DNA of 64,000 bases from Styela clava (lineage: Eukaryota > Chordata > Ascidiacea > Stolidobranchia > Styelidae), in assembly GCF_964204865.1 (NCBI RefSeq), contig NC_135262.1, positions 12,338,001 through 12,402,000 on the forward strand, in the 5' to 3' direction. The notes under the pieces are model-generated. The model was not told the origin of the DNA. It saw nothing but the letters and a program-made list of their open reading frames with translations, and did not search any database. A program made the position numbers and the translations under genes. Shown piece by piece: positions 23,870-35,877 of the stretch. The first letter of the stretch is position 1. Each line of letters opens with the position of its first letter.

Positions 23870-25154
23870 CAATTTCAGAAATCCCAATATAGCGTTAGTC
23901 GCCAGCTCAAAATTGGGTTCACTGATTAACAGGGTTTTCTAAGAATGAACCCGTGCAAACCCCCATCACTGGTTGGGGCTACGATAGGCCTTACATGAAG
24001 ATCTGCTTCCGCGTCCGGAGCTTGTCTTACATAATTCCTGAATGCAGTGTAATGGGTTATATACACTCAACAGATGTAAATTATTAAACAAAACTCGTAT
24101 GGCAGTATTGATGTAATGAAGTAATTTGTTAAATTAATATATATATATATAATAGTTAAAATATTTGTAATTTCCCCCTAATTTCGTCAAAAATATGAAT
24201 TCATTCTGGTACTATCCAAATATTTAAGTCAATTTTGGTAACATCGGATCGGTGTCAATTTTGGTAATATTGGATCGGTGTCAATTTTGGTATTATGATA
24301 TTTCCGGAATGAAAACAAAAGGAATTTTTGATATACCTCTGACATCAATTATAACGGTCTTTCAAACCACAACCAGGGCATCGTCAGAATTGCAGCATTC
24401 ACATTTTCATGCTAACGAGTAAAATCATAACGTATTTTTTTAAATATGAAATATATTGACACGCTCTGTGCTTTTGCTGTAAAATGTGTATTGGGCCGTC
24501 AAAATAAATAGTGATGATCAGACAATGCATTCATTATTTGCCTAAATTTGTGCCAGTGCATAGTTGCCTGATATTTTGAATTTGAGTATGCAACAAAAAA
24601 ATAGAACAATAACACTCTTGAAATATTATTTCTTTCATCAGTTTTGGTTGACCTTTATTCTCTTCATATAAAATTCGGACATAAGCAAAAAAAATGTTAA
24701 AGAATTTATTGAAAATTATTTAAAACGTATATTAATTTGCTTGCCCTCAACAACGTTTAAATAAATTTCAGTATAGTCTATTCTGTGTGTCATTGGGAAA
24801 AAAAAATGTCTTTTGAAAATTAATATTTGAAGGTGAATATTAAAGTTATAAAAAAAATGCGCAGAAATATTCGAATCATAAGTTATATCATTTTTTTTGA
24901 ATGAATGGGAATGCATTGTCTTGTTAGACACAGTCAGGTATGATGAAGGTGAATACATTAGAAATAAGAACATTATAGCGAGAAATATGTTTAAATTTTG
25001 AGATGGAAACAGATAATTTCCCTAAAATATATTTTATTTTATTATACACAGCAGTCGAAGTGATTGTTCGGTTAAAGCCCTCTCTATTCATAGCCTATGT
25101 ACAATTGATACTTTATATATAAATCACATTTACCAAGTTACTTATTCAATCATA
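23870..25154 (+). promoter_or_regulatory. Conserved upstream region of transporter copy A
   Basis: The sequence matches, with scattered changes, the regions upstream of copy B (34640-35877) and, in part, copy C (43540-44335), so the tandem duplication carried about 0.8-1.3 kb of 5' flank. A splice-acceptor-like tract ending ACAG at 25051, before CAGTCGAAGTG, is kept in copies A and C, with a slightly changed tract in B. This suggests that the first coding exon starts at about 25052 and is joined to an upstream 5' exon or a spliced leader. A TATATATAAATCA string lies 30-40 bp before the ATG. Confidence 0.45.
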
Positions 25155-28100
25155 ATGAAAGAAAAATACAAGGTACGTTATTTTTAATTTAAACATAGGT
25201 TTTGATATTATACGTTACTTTGGGCAAGCTTCATCAACTATTTTGCATTTATATTTACTTGATAAAAGTACGCTACATTATGCAAAAAATTTGACAAAGA
25301 AGAAAGAAGTTTGAGAAAATTTTGTGAAAATTTGGGGTTAGTATGTGACGTTACAGTCAGCGGAAAGTACAATATTAATTAATCAAATTAATTATAAGAA
25401 ACAGTTCTTATTTTGTAATCTTTGTAATAATTTATTCTAGATTTTCAATATTTGAATTTTTATTTATAAGTTAAAGAATTATTAACGTGCCTTCATATTA
25501 TTAACTGTAGAATTTATCAAAAATATTATAGTTGATATAAGCAAACCTATAAAAAACTATATATACGATCTGTTCTATATAAAAAAACAAAATTACCAGA
25601 GATAGATAAATTTTAACGGTTTTCGATTTTTGATGCCCAGTTCTGTCCGTTTTGGCGCATCAAATACACGTGTTCCCCATTCTGATTGTTTGTTACTAGT
25701 ATACACATAGTTATCATAAGAATCCAGCTATAATGTACAAATAACTTACTTCAAAGTGCGGTTGAATGAACTCTAATAAAAATTTATTTACAGAATTCGT
25801 GGTATTGCACGTTCGTCCTCAACGCGTCCATATTTCCTACCGCTTTTATGATCGCTTATTCGATATCATGCCTAAATCCACTGGTTCCGGTTATTCATCG
25901 CATCTACAACTCAACGTATGAAGTAAGTCGTGTTTTTTTATGTAAAAAACCTATTACCATCTATATTTTAGTGACTCTATCTTTTCGGTTAAAAAGTTGA
26001 GAAAACGCGAGTTGTGGAAAACTGAGTAACCGCAAAATATTCCACATGCTTTTACATATCCAAAATTAAATGGAGACAATCCTCTACAATAAAAATAAAA
26101 CAGACGCGGTCCGAATCGATAACTTGAAAGGTCCGAATTCGGACCGCGGTCTGCCAGTTGAGTAGCCCTGCGTAGTCTACCGTACCCTAATAAAACTGAA
26201 AGGCCCGACTTTCACCAAGCACGAGGTCCGCTGACATGCGGCTGCGGAACCTTTCCAAGTAATTATAATTTTTAATTTTGATGACGTCACCACAAAAAAC
26301 GTAAAATAGAAAAAAAAACGTAATAAAGCAAAGCAATTGGTCGAGTAGTTAATGAGAAAGTGTTTCATAGCAACAAAAAGAAATATACAAAATGACAAAA
26401 CAATCCATAGGATCACTTCGAGTCCAATAAATAATTTTGTCCCTCAAAACAAATTATAATTTGACAAGCAGGATTTCGCATTTCAAACTAGAGTTTTCTT
26501 CTACATTGAGCCCAATATGGATCGAAATATAACTTGTCGCCACAAATTATTGCACATTAATAATCTTTCATATTTCAGAAACAACATGGCGATGCCCTGC
26601 CTGACGACACGTGGACTCTTTTGCTGACTCTGACGATGTCGATGTTGATGATTGGTGCTTTTGTTGGATCTATGGTTTTCAAAATATTGTTGAATTATTT
26701 AACGAGGAAACGAATCTTGATATTAACTCATATTTGTTCGGCGACTGGATATCTGATTGTTGCAGTCGGAACAGGAAAATGGGGGTCGTCTGAGGCCTTT
26801 ATTACTGGTCGATTTGTTACCGGACTCGCGCTTGGGCTCGGTTTGAGTGAGTATATTTGTTAAAATGTGATTTTTGATTTATTTTATCCATCTATATTAT
26901 CAAACTGTTCTAATGTATTAAATTGTCCATGATGCAATAAATAGCCTCAAAAGAAACAAATACTAATGATAATTTTTTCTTTTCATTACATGCATAACTT
27001 GAAAATTAGTATTTTCATTGTGTTATCTATTATCTAAACTAAAGTGATGGGATTTGCAGGCATTGCAAAGTTTTGGTTTTTGTAAGTTTCCATTTTTTCT
27101 AGGTTTACGAAACAATGAATGATTATGTGAAATATCGCGTTTATGATGCATGAGCACCAACGCTTCAATTTACTATCAATTTCCTTAAAATGTGTTTACT
27201 AAATAATTATATATTGCGAAGCTAAAAATTTCACAGTTCACTTTAAAAGCGAAACTCTCAAATTTTCGATTTAAGTAAACAAAGGAATATGCCACGTAAT
27301 GAAATTATGAAAACTTCTTGGCGATGATAAATATACCTATAAATATCGCATTTATATTTATAATAAATGATTCAAATAGGCGCTCGATTACGTTCGAAAA
27401 TGATACACAATTACCAGGTCGCGTAACAATTTCAATCTGTTATGAAGTCAGTTTTCAGGTTTGTTCTATTTTAATCAGTGTTTGGTTAATTTTTTTACCT
27501 CATTCAATACGTCTGAAGGGACCAACAAACTATATGTGGTATCGATAAATTTACTTATCAATTTGAAAAAAAAAACTACCACTTTTTGAATAGACTTTTC
27601 CCTGGCTCCAAGTTCACGTACGTGTTTACCGAAAAAATGTGCTGAATAGCAAAATTCTGCGTTGTCAAAATATTGCGTGCACAACCTTACAACTCAATAA
27701 ACATTTTTTTAAATTAGTGATTGATAAAGCAAAACCGAAAGCTTTTGGGCGGCCGTTTCGCTTAAAATCGAAAATCTGAGCTTTTCTTACATGTTTCATT
27801 CATATTTTTTCATAATTTGCAATGCACTTATATGCCCTTTATTCTTATAGGCGTAACACCATTAATTTTCAACGAATCTTGCGTTCCACATCGTCGCACA
27901 TTTTACGGTGGTGTTTTCGGGACATGTACTGCATCTGGAGTGGCAATCGGAATCTTTTTTGCGTGGCCAAAGGTAAAACTCACCATCATAACTATTTCAA
28001 ATCTTCTATATTATTTATAGTAACATAATATAGAACATCTACGAGTGATACACATAGAAAAATTTTATCTACAAAATGATATCTGTGATATTGCGTAAGC

Positions 28101-31100
28101 TTGAATTATGTCTTACTTTCAGATATTCGGCACAGATGAGCGATGGCTGGGAGTATTATTCGTGTGTATGTTTTTTTCAGTCGTTTATTTTGTATGCTCA
28201 TTCTGGATTATAGAAACGCCTCTACAAGCGTTTATTTCGCATGGAGAAGGAAGAGCGTTGACGGTTCTTCGGAAATTGCGCTATGGGACCGAGGTTAGTT
28301 GTGCTGAATTGGGGAGTCACGTGTTATTACATAACACGCTCAATCCTATATGTCATAGGCTTCAGTGAGAAAATTACAATGTGCCGGTAGTCGTCAGCTG
28401 CGGTATCGTTACGCTCTTGCTGCGGTTGTCTAACGTCTGGAACAAAAGCGAGTTCGCCGATTACCACGATTTAACAAGAACGTGTGCGTGCCAAGTTTGC
28501 GCGACCCCGCGAATTCCACCACTGCTGCCTACGCGATTCAACACTCGAACCAGAGTTATAACGTGGTAAAATCGTGGTTGATATTGTCACATCATATATA
28601 TAGCGCGATTCTTCTTTTACATCGACTTCGTGTATGTGACACATGTTCGACTACATTTTATACATTATACATTCGACTATATTTTATGTCTAGAGTAATT
28701 TTATCACTTTGCAGTTTCAAATTTGATTGTTAGCTTGCTTAAATTCCGGTTGAAGTGCATATATTAAAAATACTCCAAATATTATGAAAAAATCAATGAG
28801 ACACTTCAAATATCTTACTATGTAACATTTGATTTGGGGAGACACAAAATGGAAATATGATACATGTTTACTTAAAATTAAGACCGATTTGAACGATGAG
28901 CTGAAGGATCTAGCCGCAAATGGCGACTCAGATGACAATACAAGTTCATTTGCCACATTCATGGAAGTGATAACAACTCCACAATACAGGTAGGCCTACT
29001 GACTACATTGCATTGAACGGCGCGAAATTAATGAATAAAAAAAAGTTTTTATGCGGGACAATGTTCTTCTGTAGAAGCGTTAATTGATACGCGTCACTAT
29101 TTTTAGACGCATCATTCCATCCCTACAGTTAGACATTGCCTATCCAAAGTATTACTATACCTCGATTGAATTGTTAAGCTGAAGTAAACTTACAGTATTT
29201 TTGAAAACTTGGGGACATTTTTTCAGTTAAAAATTAACATAATAGACATATGGATTGAGATATTGTATTCGAAGCATTCGCTCTGTAGTTGATCTTTAAT
29301 GTATCTGACGTATTAAGCGCTAAATATATTTCAATATAAAACAAGTACTGCTGTTATCAAGTAAATAATATTTGAGTTGCAAATATTTCGAAAAAATTGC
29401 ATTGTGTAACGTAAAGGTAATATGGAAGTTAAGCGCAACGTAACAAACATGTATTGATTGGTATACCATCATTTTTAGTATACTTTTTCCGTTCCTATAG
29501 AAGTATATATGTGTACCAATATGGAGGTAACTAATTTTTTCGCCTATTTTACATCAAGCTGTGTAAAGGGGCGCAAGCCTATGGACAGGGGTATATTCAC
29601 ATGGCTAACATAGACAGTAATAGAACTAAAATAAGGAAATTCGAAATAAAATTGTGGCCTAACCGTAACCCGGTACACATACTACGGGAGTACCTTTTTG
29701 CCTATATATATTTTCTTGTTTTCAGACGTCATTTCATTGGAGCTGTTTTGGCATATTCAATCATAATGGCTTGCGGAGTAAACAATATTTTCTTCTACTC
29801 TGATCAGATTCTCGCTAACGCTGGATTAGATTCTGAAACAGTGACTCCTGCTACTTTGGGAGTCATGATTGTTGGTCCTATAGTATCTGCTCTATTGGTA
29901 AGTAGTTAATACTTTGAAAAATAAATCCAATTGCAAATATAATAACAGTTGAAGGCCTATGACCAAACTCCTATTATTAATATTATTCTCCTGGTAAACA
30001 GTTTGCCTGTTGTTTCGCCAATTAAGTGATATATTATAATATTTTTTTATTTTTCGTGGCAGAGGGATATTATTTGACAAATTTCCAGTGAAAAAAGTTT
30101 TAAAAAATGAATGTTTTCACTTATGTATCTCAGACGATATTCGTTAAACGAGGAGCCGAACCACGAATAGTTATGATAACCGGATGCACGATCATGATTC
30201 TTGGAGATGCGTTTATGACTGCATGCTTGGCAACTTATGAAGTTGTGCCAGCCATGTCCACGACTGCAATTGCTGCCGTATGCGTTTTCTACGTCGGGTA
30301 AATTGCCCTGGTGTTGAAACTTGTTTATGACATCTAAAAAATATTTCGCTTTGTTTTGTACATAATAAATTTGGATAACAACTTTTGATTCATTACTTCT
30401 TATTTAATTTTGTTTCTTATTTTTTATATATAAAACATTGGCCTAGAAGCTTACGACACATCAGAAGCTACTCAACAATTGCACTTTTTAGTTTAAGTTT
30501 AAAAAAATGAATATATGGATTTTATTATTTTTAGATTTGCAATAATTAATAATATCGCCTATGTGATGTTTGGAGCAATAACTATTGACAGAACGAGGCC
30601 TGTCTGTATCAACGTTGGAGCAGCATCCCTGTGGTTTTTCGCGTGGTTAGTGGGCTTCATAGCTCCCTACTTCGAGGTAATAATATTTAGGAAACATCAT
30701 GTCTGAGAGTACTAAAGCCTTCTATTTCATCAAAACTTTAAAATGTCAGTTATGCTGCGCTAATCATGAAATATGTTGAAATTTGTGAATAGTTTACTCC
30801 TGGTTGTTGTAAAAGTATGATTTAAATAATTCAAGTCTCATGTTGTAATATTTCTCGAATCATATTAAACTGAAATTTTTTCAAATATTTTTTGTGTAGA
30901 GGAATTAAAATTATGTCTGTTTTTCTCTTTATTTTTCCGGGTATCTAATATCAATGATTAAGTATTTTAGTGTGCTATCTTTTTAGATATGGATTGGACC
31001 ATATGGATTCCTGGTCTGGATGGTGGTGACTATCTTTGTCCTGCTCTACTCGATATTTTTTATGCCAAATGTCGCAGGGAAGACACAAGATCAAATACAA

Positions 31101-31163
31101 GCATTTTACAAAACCGGCCTCACAACAGCCGCAAGTTCTGTTCCCCTGGATCCGGAACTTTAA
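25155..31163 (+). CDS. SLC2/GLUT-fold transporter, copy A (10 exons, 489 aa)
   Basis: This is a 12-helix major-facilitator transporter of the SLC2 family. Coding exons: 25155-25172, 25794-25922, 26579-26846, 27851-27972, 28123-28293, 28883-28989, 29726-29897, 30134-30297, 30535-30676 and 30987-31163. Every junction is GT-AG and the phases close to 1470 nt. Family marks in order: N-glycosylation site NST at N45 (as in GLUT1), GRFVTGLALGL in helix 4, E147 and R154 after it, IIETPL (209-213) where PESPR is usual, MACGVNNIFFYS (286-297) where QQLSGINAVFYYS is usual, RTRP (403-406), GPYGFLVW, and MPNVAGKT (457-464) where PETKGRT is usual. Six of the eight GLUT1 sugar-contact positions I aligned by eye are clearly changed, so substrate is uncertain. 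The exon 6 acceptor is AAG rather than TAG as in B and C. It is the first of three tandem copies. Confidence 0.92.
26130..26430 (+). repeat. Dispersed repeat R1 in intron 2 of copy A
   Basis: It carries GTAGTCTACCGTACC, CGCTGACATGCGGCTGCGG, TGATGACGTCACC and the tail GCAACAAAAAGAAATA before AAACAATCCATAGG. The equivalent place in copy C (45490-45790) has the same repeat, so it pre-dates the gene duplication. Confidence 0.5.
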
Positions 31164-31609
31164 TACACATGCGAAAATATTTTTGCAAGATCTTGTACAT
31201 TTTACAAGAATTATGATATATATTCCGGATAATAGCCCAATCATAGAGTTGTTGGTGTTTATTATTTCACTCATAGTAATATTTTGACTATGAAATAATA
31301 AAAATGTTAAATATATATATATCCGTATATTCCATTATTAAAAATATAATCGTTCATTATTGCACACTTACTCAGTCTGTCTTCTTACTCAAATTGGATT
31401 GAATAGAGATCTTTCAAGATAAGAAACTGTAGGTTAAGAATAATTGCATGTGTTTATTGGCATGATAAGAGGAATTGATAGATGACCAACAACAACAGCG
31501 TATTAGAAAAACGATCCACATGTACATTTCGTATCCAAGAGAGCTCACTACTGACAAATATGAAGAGCCAAATAAATATATTCTATGGTGTCATAAAACC
31601 TTAAAAAGA

Positions 31610-32515
31610 GTATATTTTTAGAAGCATCGACTCATCTTTACAGTTAGATATTGCCTATACCCACAGTATTACTACACCTCGTTTGAATTGTTAAGCAAAA
31701 GCAAACTTACAGTATTTTTGAAAACTTGGGGATATTTTTTTAGTTAAAAATTAACATAATATATATATATATAAATTGAGATATATATTGTATTCGAAGC
31801 ATTAGCTCTGTAGTTGATCTTCAATGTATCTATAGTATTAAGCGCAAAATATATTTCACGATAAAACAAGTACTGTTGTTATCAAGTGAATAATACTCGA
31901 GTTGCAAATGTTTCGAAGAATTTGTAATGTGTAACGTAGGGGTAATGTGGAAGTTAAGCACAACGTAACAAACATGTATTAATTGGTATACCATCATTTT
32001 TGGTATACTTTTGCCGTTCCTCCAGAAGTATGTGTACCAATATGGAGGTAACTAATTTTTTCGCCTATTTTACATATAGTTTACTCCTGGTTGTTGTAAA
32101 AGTATGATTTCAAGTCTCGTGTTGTATTATTTCTTGAAACATATTAGACTGAATTTTTTTCAAATATTTTTTTGTGTAGAGGAATGAATATTATGTCTGT
32201 ATCGCCTTTATTTTTCCGGGTATCTAATATCCATGATTAAGTATTTTATGTATGTTATCTTTTCAGATATGGATTGGACCATATGGGTTCCTGGTCTGGA
32301 TGGTGGTGACTATCCTTGTCCTGCTCTACTCAATTTTTTTTTTATGCCAGATGTCGCAGGGAAGACACCAGATCAAGTTCAAGCATTTTACAAAACCGGC
32401 CTCACAACAGCCGTTCTGTTACCATGGATCCGGAACTTTAATAAACATGCGAAGATATTTTTGCAAGATCTTGCACATTTTACAAGATTAGGATATTCCA
32501 GATAATAAACTAACC
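31610..32515 (+). pseudogene. Transporter remnant A': intron 6 fused to a broken exon 10
   Basis: The first part (31610-32074) matches intron 6 of copy A. At about 32075 it jumps to the middle of intron 9, deleting exons 7 to 9. It then runs into a second exon 10 (32268-32506) preceded by a normal acceptor. That exon reads IWIGPYGFLVWMVVTI and then loses frame: a T run at 32334-32343 adds 2 nt compared with copy A, and 4 nt are missing near 32410. The usual VPLDPEL ending is lost. It also carries the 3' flank of the gene, so it marks a former tandem copy. Confidence 0.85.
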
Positions 32516-32828
32516 ATAGAGATGTTGGTGGTTATCATTTCAACTTAAACATATTTATAGTTGATATTCCTCTGCCACTCATAGTACCATTTGGCCTGTG
32601 AAATAATAGAATTGTTGATTATATCTATATATTCCATAATTAAAAATATAATTGTTCATTATAACACATTTACTCAGCCTGTCTTCTTACTCAAATTGCT
32701 TTGGATAAAGATCTCTTAGGACAAGAAACTGTAAGAGTGCATACAGAATAATTACATGCGTTTAGAGGTATGATAAGAGGAATTGATGGATGACCAACAA
32801 CAACATAATATCAAAACGATCCATATGT

Positions 32829-34340
32829 ATGGCGGATCGACTCCGGAATCAATTCGTCGTGGATTCGGTTAGAATCGATTCCGATGACTTGGAATCGATT
32901 CTTAGGGTTAAAACTAGTTTTGCAAACAAAGTATAACGTTTTGTGATTCTGTATGTAAACCTCAAAGTGGACATACAGATCGTTTTGTTATTATGTTGTT
33001 TTTGTTGTTGTTGCTAGAATTCATTTTCTTGTTATCGTTATGGAAAAATATTTGTTCTCACCTACTGGAACTATTGCTTTGAAATTTCGAGTGTTTAAAA
33101 ATTGTAATTCTTTTTCTAGAAGGCTATTATTACGTTTATTTTATGTATTTTAAAAATTTCTGTGGGCTCTCGTCAAAGGTTTAATTTTTTGTGTGCGATT
33201 TTGTCTACTTTAATAGATTGAATGGACCTTTCCCCGACCTTTGACCCCCGAAAAATTCTTCCTATACTCTACCATTGCAGAATTTTCGGGGCTATTTTAA
33301 GAGTGCTTTTGCGAGTTGGCGCCTGTAAAATGGGGTATGTGTTTCAAACCATCATTATGATTCATCGCATACAACAATCTGTTTTTTAAAAGTACCGGTG
33401 GAGAATTTTAGCCTAGTCTATCACAGCTATTTCTACGCTAATTTTTTATTACTGCAATGAAGTTAAAACTCCTAGGAAGACAGAGTGATCATTGAATTAT
33501 CTGATTTATACTTAAGTTTCCGAAACACAACTGAAAACTAACGAATCGAGTTCAAAAACACGTAAACGAGGTAATGTTTACGACCACGCTTGAAAATCTG
33601 TCTGAGTGAGAAAAGTGTCTGAGCGTATGTTGAAAGGGAGCATTGTTACGTCACTTTTTGAATCTTGCTGATTGGTCAATGTCACGAAGTAAACATGGAA
33701 GTCGATGCTCGGGTAAAGGTCCATACCCATACTACTTGGTTTTGTTTTTCGTGCCCATATATTTGAACATCGCTCTCTTGTTCGATTTCATATGGTATTG
33801 TTTAAGTGGGTATGTTTTCTCGGTAAGCTATGTCGAGGAATCGAAAATTGGAATAAAAAATTTAGGAATTGGATAAGAATCGAATATATACTTGTAAGCA
33901 GCGTTACTCTAAAGTGTGCGCGTGTGCGCGCGCACACAGCCTTCAGAGGCTGCGCACACGCATAGATTTACTGCGCACAGACGTATTTCGATGTAATGTA
34001 ACAATGTTCTTTTGTTCTTTTTTCACCCTTTATTTGAATTCAAATAAAACCATCTGTTACAATCAATTTTATTTATTATTTTCCATGTATGTTCATTGTT
34101 ATCTACTGATAACATATAGCCTTCGCTAAAGCATTTACAATCTATAGAAAAACTTATTGAATAACCAAAATTTGTTTAATAAGCCCACTTATTACCCGGT
34201 TAGAACGCCAAAATTTCTTCATTGGTTTTTGCACAAATATTAGTCATTTCCAAAAAAGTGCGCACACACCAAAATTTCTGCGCACACATACTACAAAAAT
34301 TAGAGGGAACATTGCTTGTAAGTAATCATATTTAGCACCA
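32829..34340 (+). mobile_element. Composite insertion rich in AATCGATTC motifs, between A' and copy B
   Basis: The flanks (CAAAACGATCCATATGTA on the left, AAGTGCATTCCGTGTCCG on the right) belong to one repeat that is continuous near 31510-31545, so the 1.5 kb between them was inserted. Part of the interior (about 33220-33560) is homologous, in reverse, to the hAT element at 37708-38544. An R1 fragment (minus) lies at 33100-33190. A separate hAT sits at 33899-34314. Exact ends are uncertain. Confidence 0.5.
33899..34314 (+). mobile_element. hAT-type MITE with perfect 8-bp target duplication
   Basis: It begins CAGCGTTACTCTAAAG; the other end, reversed, is CAATGTTCCCTCTAAT. CTTGTAAG flanks it at 33891-33898 and 34315-34322 (8 of 8). 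The subterminal parts are strings of GCGCACAC / GTGTGCGC, including a 24-bp alternating purine-pyrimidine tract at about 33915-33940. Confidence 0.85.
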
Positions 34341-35877
34341 CAAGTGCATTCCGTGTCCGATAGCGTCCACTACTGACATATATGAAGAGCCAAATAAATA
34401 TATGCTATGATGTCATGAATCCTTAAAATGAGATTAAATAAACTCAAAGTCTGCGCTGTGGATTATTAAACAGCAGATGCGGGTTGGAATGATGAAATTT
34501 TAAACTTACTAACAATAGGTTTCCATCTCCAGGAAACCATGCCGTACTTATAGCCCGATGACTATACATCATATTTTCTAATGTATGTCACTACGTAAGC
34601 TACATTACCATGAAAAGTTTTACACACATCAATACAAAACCTTAAAAAGTCCAATATAACGTTAATCGTCAGACCAAAAACGGGTTCACTGAATACCACG
34701 GTATTTTGATACTGAATCTTTGCGAACCCACTGAATCCCATCACTGGTTGGCGCTACGATAGGCCTTTCATGAAGATCTCCTTCCTCGTCTGAAGTAGTT
34801 TCTTTCCAGCTCTTCGAAGCTTGTCTTACGTAATTTCTGTATGTAGTGTAATGTGCTACATGCACTGAACAGATTAAATTAATAAACAAAACTCATGTGA
34901 CAATATTAATATAATGAAGTAATTTGTTTAAGTTAAATATGTATACATTAGTTAAAATATCTGTAATTTGCTCCTAATTTCGTTAAAAGATAAATTCAAT
35001 CTGATGTTTTTCAAATTATTCGAGTAAATTTTGGTAATATCGGATCGATGTCAATTTTATTGTTATGTTCTCGGAATGAAAGCAAATTCAACTTTGGCTA
35101 TAGGCTACCTCTGATTTCAGTTATAACGGGCTTTCGAACCACAGACAGGGGTTACGTTAAAAATGCATCATGCACATTATCATGCTGACGAGAAAAAATT
35201 GCAAGTCACTTTTTAATATTTGAAATACGTTTACACGCTCTGTGCTTTTGTTGGGAAATATATTGTAAGCCGTTATATAAAATAGGGATGATCAGACAAT
35301 GCTTTCATTATTTGCCTAAAATTTGTGCTAAGTTGCGTGAGGTTTTGATTACGAGTATGCAACGTTAAAAAATATACCAATAGCACTTTTGACCTCTATT
35401 TTCTAATGTCAGATATAAACGAAAAATTTTGAAGAATTTATTGAAAATAATTCAGAACGTATATTAATTAGCTGGCCTTCAGCAACGTTCACATACATTT
35501 CAGTATAGTCTATTCTGTGTGTCATTGTATTAAAATGTATTTTAAAAATTAACCTTTGAAGGTAAATATTAAATGTTATATAAATTAATGCGCAGAAATG
35601 TTCAAAACATAAGTTAGATAATTTTTTTTTTAAATAAATAGGAATGCATTGTCTTGTTAGATACAGTCAGGTATAATGAAGGTCAATATGTTAGAAATAA
35701 GAATATTTTAGCAAGAAATATGTCAAAATTTTGAGATGGAAACAGATAATTTTCTTCATTTTATTATACAAGGCAGTCGAAGTGATTGGTCGGTTAAAGC
35801 CTTGTCTAATCATAGCTTATGTAGAATTGGAAGTTTATCATATAAATCACATTTACCAAGTTACGTATTCAATCATA

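Noticed and set aside
26611..26793. Parallel frames at 26611, 37267 and 45996 (MDSFADSDDVDVDDWCF type)
   Set aside because: They are shadow frames of exon 3 of the three transporter copies, overlapping the helix-2/3 coding sequence.
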